NCBI GenBank assembly: GCA_946410365.1
Contig: CAMKAA010000060.1
Coordinates: 1-6,346 of the forward strand
Source: an uncultured Lachnospiraceae bacterium
GTDB taxonomy: Bacteria > Bacillota_A > Clostridia > Lachnospirales > Lachnospiraceae
Length of the DNA: 6,346 nucleotides
Direction of reading: 5' to 3'
Part shown: positions 1-4,555 of the stretch, piece by piece
Layout of the letters: each line of letters opens with the position of its first letter
Numbering within the stretch: position 1 is the first letter of the stretch
Translations under genes and position numbers: made by a program
The notes under the pieces: generated by a model
What the model saw: the letters and a program-made list of their open reading frames with translations, nothing else
Told to the model about the DNA's origin: nothing
The model's database searches: none

Positions 1-2
1 CT

Positions 3-554
3 TACAGGTCCAATCCGATGCCTTTCTACGCGGTCTGCACCAATGTCGAGACCGGAAAGGCGATCCACAAGCGCCTGGACAACGGCGACGCCAAGGACAT
101 GGAATACTTCCGCGCCTCTGCTTCCATGCCGGTCGTCTCCCGCATCGTGGAAGTCGACGGTTATAAACTCCTGGACGGCGGCATCACAGACAGCATCCCG
201 CTCGCGAGCATGGAGCGCCGCGGTTACAAGAGAAACGTCGTGGTTCTCACACAGCCTCTCGGCTTTGTGAAGAAGAAAAGCAAGATGATCCCTCTGATCC
301 GCCTGACGATGCATCAGTATCCCAATGTGATCAGGGCCATGGAAGTACGCCACATCCGCTACAATAAGCAGACGGCTTACGTGCGGGAGCAGGAACTGGC
401 GGGGAACGCCTTTGTCATCCGTCCCCCTCATGATCTGGGCATCAGCCGCACCGAGGACGACCCCGCAGAGCTTCGCAGGGTCTATGAACTCGGAAGAAAA
501 GAGATGGAAGAGCGCCTTCCTGAACTCAGAGAGTTCCTGGAAAAAAGCTGCTGA
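3..554 (+). CDS. Patatin-like phospholipase family protein, C-terminal part (5' end outside window)
   Basis: The frame is open from the left edge (codon at 3-5) to a TGA at 552-554, so this is the C-terminal 183 or so residues of a longer protein; the Met codon at 18 is internal, not a start. The visible part begins YRSNPMPFYAVCTNVETG, typical of the middle of bacterial patatin-like hydrolases of the YjjU type. The motif DGGITDSIP (codons from 174) is the family's D-G-[GA] motif, whose Asp forms the Ser-Asp catalytic dyad. FRASASMPVVSRIV just before it is also characteristic. The GxSxG nucleophile and oxyanion loop must lie upstream, so activity cannot be judged. The family hydrolyses acyl esters of lipids; the substrate here is unknown. 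The tail is charged and shows no membrane segment. The family call is firm; the biological role is not. Confidence 0.85.
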   Translation, partial: YRSNPMPFYAVCTNVETGKAIHKRLDNGDAKDMEYFRASASMPVVSRIVEVDGYKLLDGGITDSIPLASMERRGYKRNVVVLTQPLGFVKKKSKMIPLIRLTMHQYPNVIRAMEVRHIRYNKQTAYVREQELAGNAFVIRPPHDLGISRTEDDPAELRRVYELGRKEMEERLPELREFLEKSC

Positions 555-557
555 CCG

Positions 558-959
558 TCACTTGCGGACCAGGTCGCTCAGCCACTTGCTGTGGAAAAAG
601 TCATGGGTCAGTTTGTCGTACTCCGCCCACATGGGCAGAGTTTCGCACTCTCCCGCTCTGGGGCAGGGAACTGAGTCATTTGCAAGGCAGGCCACGGTCG
701 CCAGGGAGCCCTCCATCAGTTCGATAACTTCGCCGATATTATACTCCTCGGGCTTCCGGTTCAACTTGTAGCCGCCGCCCTTGCCGCTGACTCCGGTCAA
801 AAGACCGCCGGCCACCATGTCTTTAACAATGATCTCCAGGTATTTTTTGGAAATATTCTGTCTGGCAGCGATGTCCTTTAAAGGGATGTAGCTGCCATTT
901 TCATTTTCTGCAAGATCGATCAATACGCGTATCGCGTAACGCCCTCTGGTTGAGATCAT
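558..959 (-). CDS. Rrf2-family transcriptional regulator with three-cysteine cluster
   Basis: This is a 133-residue protein, a normal Rrf2 length. I start it at MISTRGRYAIRVLIDLA because that is the canonical Rrf2 N-terminus and AAAGGCGG lies about 8 nt upstream of this ATG. A 19-codon upstream extension is in frame but would cover the promoter. Residues 25-70 form the winged helix-turn-helix: the LKDIAARQNISKKYLEIIVKDM helices, then the GKGGGYKLNR wing. Cys91, Cys99 and Cys105 (C-X7-C-X5-C, ending in GECETLPMW) sit where IscR and NsrR bind a 2Fe-2S or 4Fe-4S cluster. The IscR His ligand three residues after the last Cys is Leu108 here. The family controls Fe-S biogenesis, nitrosative stress or, as CymR, cysteine metabolism. 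CymR of Bacillus lacks these cysteines. Divergence from metY-cysK suggests it controls that sulfur operon and itself; this is inference. Confidence 0.9.
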   Translation of the reverse strand: MISTRGRYAIRVLIDLAENENGSYIPLKDIAARQNISKKYLEIIVKDMVAGGLLTGVSGKGGGYKLNRKPEEYNIGEVIELMEGSLATVACLANDSVPCPRAGECETLPMWAEYDKLTHDFFHSKWLSDLVRK

Positions 960-987
960 AAGGATACCGCCTTTCTGTTTTTTGCCT

Positions 988-1016
988 ATTTTATAGTAGG
1001 TAAATGGGTAAATCAA
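988..1016 (-). promoter_or_regulatory. Predicted sigma-A promoter of the Rrf2 gene
   Basis: Read on the minus strand, TTGATT (1016-1011) and TAAAAT (993-988) are separated by exactly 17 bp, about 30 bp before the regulator's start codon. An overlapping TATAAA (995-990) is an alternative -10. The spacer carries tandem ATTTACCC and ATTTACCT elements (minus strand, 1013-998), which could be an autoregulatory site. The spacing and match are reasonable but not perfect. Confidence 0.5.
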
Positions 1017-1045
1017 GACGCCCGGGCATAATTTTCCAAATATTT

Positions 1046-1071
1046 ACCTATTGACATGATAGGTCAATAGG
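1046..1071. promoter_or_regulatory. Palindromic operator candidate over the -35 box, probably an Rrf2 site
   Basis: CCTATTGAC (1047-1055), seven bases, then GTCAATAGG (1063-1071) is a perfect 9-bp inverted repeat. It covers the whole -35 box and most of the spacer of the operon promoter. A second dyad, ACCTAT-N7-ATAGGT (1046-1051 and 1059-1064), is nested in it and offset. A bound dimer here would block RNA polymerase. Rrf2 dimers bind dyads of about this length, and the Rrf2 gene is the nearest regulator. The palindrome is directly visible; the bound protein is inferred. Confidence 0.6.
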
Positions 1072-1079
1072 CATATAAT
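1051..1079 (+). promoter_or_regulatory. metY: Near-consensus sigma-A promoter for the leader-metY-cysK operon
   Basis: A perfect TTGACA -35 box (1051-1056; its first T also belongs to the palindrome arm) and a perfect TATAAT -10 box (1074-1079) are separated by the ideal 17 bp. Transcription should start near 1086. That gives a 5' leader of about 290 nt before metY, far longer than a ribosome binding site needs. So strong a core promoter normally requires repression or attenuation, and both appear to be present here. Confidence 0.85.
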
Positions 1080-1118
1080 GACGCCAAGAAATGATTCTGA
1101 CTAAAGGAGGCTTAAACG

Positions 1119-1244
1119 ATGTTCCGCAAATATACATCCGATCAGAATATCGTTATGTGTTGGCGAATGTTGAACTCCCGGGCATATAGGATGGCCGGGG
1201 CGTCCGACTGCATGTCCGCACGCCTCACGAAAGAGCGATGTTAG
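1119..1244 (+). CDS. 41-residue leader peptide rich in Met and Cys (candidate attenuator uORF)
   Basis: An ATG at 1119 follows AAAGGAGG (1103-1110) at an 8-nt spacing, the strongest ribosome binding site in the first half of the window. It begins about 33 nt after the predicted transcription start. The frame runs 41 codons to TAG at 1242-1244. It starts MFRKYTSDQNIVMCWRMLN and ends SDCMSARLTKERC, with Cys as the very last residue. Met is at 1, 13, 17, 25 and 32 and Cys at 14, 31 and 41, so 8 of 41 residues contain sulfur. There are also six Arg. It has no membrane segment and no domain I recognise. Codons 19-22 overlap an RNA segment complementary to the first arm of the downstream terminator. 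I read it as a regulatory leader peptide sensing Cys/Met supply. A functional small basic protein remains possible. Confidence 0.7.
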   Translation: MFRKYTSDQNIVMCWRMLNSRAYRMAGASDCMSARLTKERC

Positions 1245-1320
1245 TGCTGCAGGCACACTCACTTGCCATTTGCCCGGGAGCTTTTAATAAGATCCCGGGA
1301 TTTTTTATGTCCCGGGATCT
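1175..1320 (+). promoter_or_regulatory. Candidate translation-coupled attenuator with four mutually exclusive pairing segments
   Basis: Four transcribed segments contain CCCGGG. Segment 1 (1175-1184, inside the leader ORF) pairs over 10 bp with segment 2 (1271-1280). Segment 2 (1273-1279) pairs over 7 bp with segment 3 (1293-1299), and this stem is followed by six U. Segment 3 with flanks (1290-1300) pairs over 11 bp with segment 4 (1310-1320). Segment 1 can also fold locally with 1195-1200. The 1:2 stem is longer and excludes the 2:3 terminator, so it is a natural antiterminator. A ribosome paused at Cys14 (1158-1160) would reach only to about 1171 and leave segment 1 free. One paused at Cys31 (1209-1211) would cover 1195-1200, with the same effect. 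Both would favour read-through into metY. The pairings are read from sequence; the mechanism is inferred. CCCGGG is self-complementary, which makes every pair of copies able to bind. Confidence 0.6.
1273..1306 (+). terminator. Intrinsic terminator in the metY leader (attenuator terminator)
   Basis: CCCGGGA (1273-1279) pairs with TCCCGGG (1293-1299). An inner CTT/AAG extension (1281-1283 with 1289-1291) closes a five-base loop after one mismatch. One A and then TTTTTT (1301-1306) follow directly. It lies 29 nt after the leader ORF stop and 72 nt before metY, so it would end a transcript of about 220 nt unless antitermination occurs. Confidence 0.7.
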
Positions 1321-1377
1321 GCTTGAGGCAGACGCAAGATCATTAAATATGAATAACCTTAAAAAAGGAGAAATAAA

Positions 1378-2661
1378 ATGAGCAAGTACAAATTTGAAAC
1401 CCTGCAGCTGCACGTTGGACAGGAACAGGCTGATCCGGCCACTGATTCCCGCGCCGTACCGATCTACCAGACCACTTCCTATGTGTTCCACAACAGCAAA
1501 CATGCGGCGGACCGCTTCGGCCTCGCCGATCCCGGCAATATCTACGGCCGTCTGACCAACTCCACCCAGGAGGTGCTTGAGAAGCGCCTCGCGGCTCTCG
1601 AAGGCGGAACCGCTGCTCTGGCAGTAGCCTCCGGAGCGGCAGCTATCTCCTATACAATCCAGGCCCTGGCCGCAGGCGGCGGACACATCGTTGCGCAGAA
1701 GACCATTTACGGCGGCAGCTTCAACCTTCTGGGCCACACACTTCCCCAGTACGGGATCAAGACGACTTTTGTAAATGCTCACGATCTCGCGGAAGTCGAG
1801 GGCGCGATTCAGGATGACACCAGAGCGGTGTATCTGGAAACTCTCGGCAACCCGAACAGCGACATTCCCGATATCGACGCGATCGCGGAGATTGCTCACA
1901 AACACGGACTTCCGCTGGTGATCGACAATACTTTCGGAACGCCCTACCTGATCCGTCCCATCGAGCACGGAGCTGACATCGTCGTCCACTCCGCGACGAA
2001 ATTCATCGGCGGACACGGAACGACACTGGGCGGTATCATCGTGGAATCCGGCAAGTTCGACTGGAAAGCAGGCGGGAAGTACCCCCAGCTTGCGGATCCC
2101 AATCCCAGCTACCACGGCATTTCTTTCTACGACGCAGTCGGACCTGCTGCCTTCGTGACCTACATCCGGGCAATCCTGCTGCGCGATACCGGAGCCGCGA
2201 TCTCACCTTTTAACGCTTTCCTTCTCCTGCAGGGTGTGGAGACCCTCTCCCTCAGGCTCGACAGACACGCCGAGAATACGAAGAAGGTCGTCGAGTACCT
2301 CGCAAATCACCCGCTGGTGGAGAATGTCAATCATCCTTCACTTCCCGACCACCCGGATCACGCGCTTTACACTCGGTATTTCCCGAACGGAGGCGCCTCG
2401 ATCTTCACCTTTGAGATCAAGGGCGGTCAGCAGGAAGCATGGGATTTCATCGATCATCTGGAGATCTTCTCCCTGCTCGCAAACGTGGCAGACGTCAAGA
2501 GCCTGGTGATCCATCCCGCCTCCACCACCCACTCCCAGCTCTCCGAGGAAGAGCTGCTGGACCAGGGTATAAAGCCCAACACCATCCGGCTCTCCATAGG
2601 AACCGAGCACATAGATGACATTATAGCGGACCTTGAAAAGGGCTTTGCCGCACTTGGCTGA
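1378..2661 (+). CDS. metY: O-acetylhomoserine aminocarboxypropyltransferase (O-acetylhomoserine sulfhydrylase)
   Basis: This 427-residue fold-type I PLP enzyme of the Cys/Met metabolism family has the length usual for MetY. It condenses O-acetyl-L-homoserine with sulfide to give homocysteine and acetate in the cytosol, the direct sulfhydrylation route to methionine; some members also accept methanethiol. The start at ATG 1378 has AAGGAG 7 nt upstream. The N-terminus (KFETLQLHVGQ) and NIYGRLTN (Tyr56, Arg58, phosphate contacts from the partner subunit) are typical. Tyr111 in the KTIYGG motif stacks on PLP, and Asp183 in VIDNTFGTP contacts the pyridine nitrogen. Lys208 in HSATKFIGGHG forms the Schiff base, and Arg404 in TIRLSIGTEH binds substrate carboxylate. 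The PNPSYHGISF segment after the lysine domain favours MetY over cystathionine synthases and lyases. It is first in the operon with cysK and probably controlled by the upstream leader. Confidence 0.95.
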   Translation: MSKYKFETLQLHVGQEQADPATDSRAVPIYQTTSYVFHNSKHAADRFGLADPGNIYGRLTNSTQEVLEKRLAALEGGTAALAVASGAAAISYTIQALAAGGGHIVAQKTIYGGSFNLLGHTLPQYGIKTTFVNAHDLAEVEGAIQDDTRAVYLETLGNPNSDIPDIDAIAEIAHKHGLPLVIDNTFGTPYLIRPIEHGADIVVHSATKFIGGHGTTLGGIIVESGKFDWKAGGKYPQLADPNPSYHGISFYDAVGPAAFVTYIRAILLRDTGAAISPFNAFLLLQGVETLSLRLDRHAENTKKVVEYLANHPLVENVNHPSLPDHPDHALYTRYFPNGGASIFTFEIKGGQQEAWDFIDHLEIFSLLANVADVKSLVIHPASTTHSQLSEEELLDQGIKPNTIRLSIGTEHIDDIIADLEKGFAALG

Positions 2662-2717
2662 GCCAAAACATTGGCCCCTGCACTTATCAACTAAGTGCCC
2701 TGACCGGCCGTCAGGGC
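2654..2717 (+). other. Run of three hairpins between metY and cysK
   Basis: Three short perfect stems follow one another. TTGGC-TGA-GCCAA (2654-2666) has the metY stop codon as its loop. GCACTTA-N5-TAAGTGC spans 2680-2698. GCCCTGA-N7-TCAGGGC spans 2697-2717 and shares two bases with the one before. None has a U-run, so they should not terminate transcription. They may protect the 3' end of metY mRNA or set the ratio of the two messages. The structure is seen; the role is a guess. Confidence 0.4.
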
Positions 2718-2754
2718 CCAGACATCACAACTTAATTGTAGAAGGAGGAATATC

Positions 2755-3687
2755 ATGGCTAATATTCACAAGAGCGCTGCTGAACTGATCGGAAACACTC
2801 CTCTTTTAGAGGTCACAAATATCGAGAGGGATCTTGGACTGAAAGCGAAAGTCCTTGTAAAGCTTGAGTACTTCAATCCGGCAGGAAGCGTAAAAGACCG
2901 CATCGCCAAGGCGATGATCGAAGACGCAGAGGCAAAGGGCCTGCTGGGGGAAGGCTCTACGATCATAGAGCCCACTTCCGGAAACACCGGTATCGGTCTT
3001 GCGGCGATCGCAGCCGCGAAGGGCTACCGCATCATTCTGACGATGCCTGAGACCATGAGCGTAGAGAGGCGCAATATTTTGAAAGCATACGGTGCGGAAC
3101 TTGTCCTCACAGAGGGCTCCCAGGGCATGAAGGGCGCGATCGCCAAGGCCGCTAAGCTGGCACTTGAGATTCCGAACAGCTTCATCCCCGGTCAGTTCGT
3201 CAATCCGGCCAACCCGGCGATCCACAGGGCGACCACCGGTCCCGAGATCTGGCGCGACACTGACGGCAAAGTGGATATCTTCATAGCAGGCGTCGGAACG
3301 GGCGGCACGCTGACCGGTGTAGGCGAATACCTCAAGTCGCAGAATCCTAATATCAAAATAGTGGCTCTTGAGCCGGAAGGGTCTCCGGTCCTCTCTGAAG
3401 GCAGAAGCGGTGCTCACAAGATCCAGGGCATTGGCGCCGGTTTTGTCCCCGAAGTTCTGAATACTAAGGTCTACAGCGAAGTCTTCCGCGCTGCCAATGA
3501 GGACGCTTTCGCCGCTGCGAAGCTCCTCGCCAAGAAGGAAGGCGTCTCCGTAGGCATCTCCTCCGGCGCTGCTCTGCATGGCGCGATCGAGCTGGCAAAG
3601 CGCCCGGAAAACGCAGGCAAGACTATCGTGGCCCTGCTCCCTGACAGCGGTGACCGCTATTATTCCACCGCGCTGTTTACAGAATGA
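2755..3687 (+). CDS. cysK: Cysteine synthase A (O-acetylserine sulfhydrylase)
   Basis: This 310-residue fold-type II PLP enzyme makes L-cysteine and acetate from O-acetyl-L-serine and sulfide in the cytosol. The ATG at 2755 has AAGGAGG 6 nt upstream, and the N-terminus runs directly into the family motif ELIGNTPLLEV. Lys47 in NPAGSVKDR forms the Schiff base. TSGNTG (74-79) binds the substrate carboxylate, GTGGT (181-185) holds the PLP phosphate, and Ser298 in LLPDSGDRYYST contacts the pyridine nitrogen. GQFVNPANP and IQGIGAGFVPEVL are CysK signatures that separate it from cystathionine beta-synthase and threonine synthase. No CBS or other extra domain is present. It lies 93 bp after metY with no terminator between, so the two are probably co-transcribed. 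No cysE (serine acetyltransferase) or homoserine acetyltransferase is in the window, so the acceptors must come from elsewhere. Confidence 0.96.
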   Translation: MANIHKSAAELIGNTPLLEVTNIERDLGLKAKVLVKLEYFNPAGSVKDRIAKAMIEDAEAKGLLGEGSTIIEPTSGNTGIGLAAIAAAKGYRIILTMPETMSVERRNILKAYGAELVLTEGSQGMKGAIAKAAKLALEIPNSFIPGQFVNPANPAIHRATTGPEIWRDTDGKVDIFIAGVGTGGTLTGVGEYLKSQNPNIKIVALEPEGSPVLSEGRSGAHKIQGIGAGFVPEVLNTKVYSEVFRAANEDAFAAAKLLAKKEGVSVGISSGAALHGAIELAKRPENAGKTIVALLPDSGDRYYSTALFTE

Positions 3688-3704
3688 GTCGGCCTGAATA
3701 TTGA

Positions 3705-3770
3705 AAAGGCGCGCACATGCGGATGTACTATCCGCTGTGCGCGCCTTTGTGCGTCAACTGCTCTTTTTTT
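3705..3770. terminator. Large hairpin terminator between cysK and the PsiE-like gene, likely bidirectional
   Basis: A 13-bp stem (3705-3717 with 3736-3748, rich in GCGC) continues after one bulged T as a 5-bp stem (3719-3723 with 3731-3735) with a seven-base loop. On the plus strand only TTT ends the stem and the run of seven T (3764-3770) comes 15 nt later. On the minus strand the stem ends in TTTT. It separates two convergent genes, so a two-way role is expected. Confidence 0.75.
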
Positions 3771-3779
3771 ATTTACTTC

Positions 3780-4394
3780 TTATTTCGCGGGCTTGTCATC
3801 CTGCAGGGCTTTTGCAGCCTCAACCTCTGTATATTTTGGCTGGGAATCCTCCGGCTTTTGCTCTTTCTTCGGGGCTGCCTTCCGCTTCTTTGCAGAAGCC
3901 ACCCCTACCTTTTTCATCTCTTTCCAGTCAGTGAGCCAGTCCACAGGCTTGTCCGAGGTCATATAATCAAAGGACTCGACAAACAGGAACTTGCGAATAA
4001 CGAAAATGATGGCGATCGCGCAAACTGTCAGCAGGTTCTCCATCGAGTTGCCGCCCTCAAGGACCATATGTCTCGACAGGGCGAACAGCAGCACTTCAAT
4101 AACACTGCCCGGCGTGTGCTTGATAAGCATCTTGATGAACTCGATTCCGATGACCAGATCGAGCGCACTCTCAAGGAAATGCCGGTAAGAAACAGTGCCC
4201 TGGCTCATCGAGCCAAGAAGCGGCAGTTCTCTCACCAGCGGATACACGCTTATGATAAAGCCAAAAGCCACGATGATCGCGATACCGATCTCGAAAATAT
4301 CCATCAGGTGTTCCAAATACGCGGTAACATGATGAATCCTGTCCCCTACACTTTCATGACTTTCATGAACATTATTGTTGTCGTGATCAGACAT
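3780..4394 (-). CDS. PsiE-like small integral membrane protein with Lys/Ala/Pro-rich tail
   Basis: This 204-residue membrane protein has a family core that I recognise as PsiE-like (phosphate-starvation-inducible E family, biochemical role unknown). The start ATG (4392-4394) has AGGGGG just upstream. A His/Asn/Asp-rich polar N-terminus (1-25) precedes hydrophobic segments at about 31-53, 75-91, 96-112 and 119-139. The central stretch LDLVIGIEFIKMLIKHTPGS, continuing as VIEVLLFALSRHMVLEG, and the last helix ENLLTVCAIAIIFVIRKFLF are the most characteristic. From about residue 150 there is a soluble tail containing KKRKAAPKKEQKPED, low in complexity and probably disordered, facing the cytosol by the positive-inside rule. 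E. coli PsiE lacks such a tail and is nearer 136 residues. The gene stands alone, divergent from the CLC gene. No phosphate-regulon site was recognised, so the family name should not be read as a proven function. Confidence 0.7.
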   Translation of the reverse strand: MSDHDNNNVHESHESVGDRIHHVTAYLEHLMDIFEIGIAIIVAFGFIISVYPLVRELPLLGSMSQGTVSYRHFLESALDLVIGIEFIKMLIKHTPGSVIEVLLFALSRHMVLEGGNSMENLLTVCAIAIIFVIRKFLFVESFDYMTSDKPVDWLTDWKEMKKVGVASAKKRKAAPKKEQKPEDSQPKYTEVEAAKALQDDKPAK

Positions 4395-4496
4395 ATAATC
4401 CCCCTATCTTTTTCATCTTCCCCACGGCACCAACTTATTGCCTGCAATGATATTGTACTATATCCCGGCGCTTTTCTTGAGGTTTTTTTTCGGAAA

Positions 4497-4516
4497 TGCT
4501 ACAGTAAATTGTAACA
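4497..4516. promoter_or_regulatory. Imperfect dyad in the divergent PsiE-like/CLC intergenic region
   Basis: TGCTACA (4497-4503), six bases, then TGTAACA (4510-4516) form an inverted repeat with one mismatch. It is about 40 bp before the CLC start codon. The TACA/TGTA half-sites resemble those of BlaI/CopY-type repressors, but the spacing differs and no such gene is nearby. I found no convincing -35/-10 pair on either strand in 4395-4555; a possible TACAAT -10 faces the PsiE-like gene at 4457-4452. The site could be an operator or chance. Confidence 0.25.
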
Positions 4517-4555
4517 TTACTTTCATTTGAGAGATTAACACTGAGGGGGCAAAAT

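Noticed and set aside
960..1016. 19-codon N-terminal extension of the Rrf2 protein to an upstream ATG
   Set aside because: The family N-terminus is MISTRGRYA, a ribosome binding site precedes that ATG, and the extension would overlap the gene's own predicted -10 and -35 boxes.
1086..1377. S-box (SAM) riboswitch or T-box leader before metY
   Set aside because: These are the usual RNA regulators of such genes in Firmicutes, so I looked for them. The conserved S-box core (GAGGGA/TGGCCC/GCAACC type) and the T-box GGGTGGNACCGCG sequence are absent. The structure seen is explained by the leader ORF and CCCGGG stems.
1225..2115. 296-residue open frame on the minus strand inside metY
   Set aside because: It is entirely antisense to a well-supported metY, shows no recognisable motifs, and reflects GC-rich third positions. 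It also runs through the leader region.
2806..3579. 257-residue open frame on the minus strand inside cysK
   Set aside because: It is antisense to a fully motif-supported cysK, with no family resemblance and no credible ribosome binding site.
3717..4514. 265-residue plus-strand frame opposite the PsiE-like gene
   Set aside because: It begins inside the cysK terminator hairpin. The opposite strand has coherent membrane helices, a family core and a ribosome binding site; this frame has none of these.
4395..4555. Fluoride riboswitch (crcB motif) upstream of the CLC gene
   Set aside because: A CLC-F-like gene made this worth checking. The conserved crcB-motif elements and its pseudoknot layout are not recognisable here.
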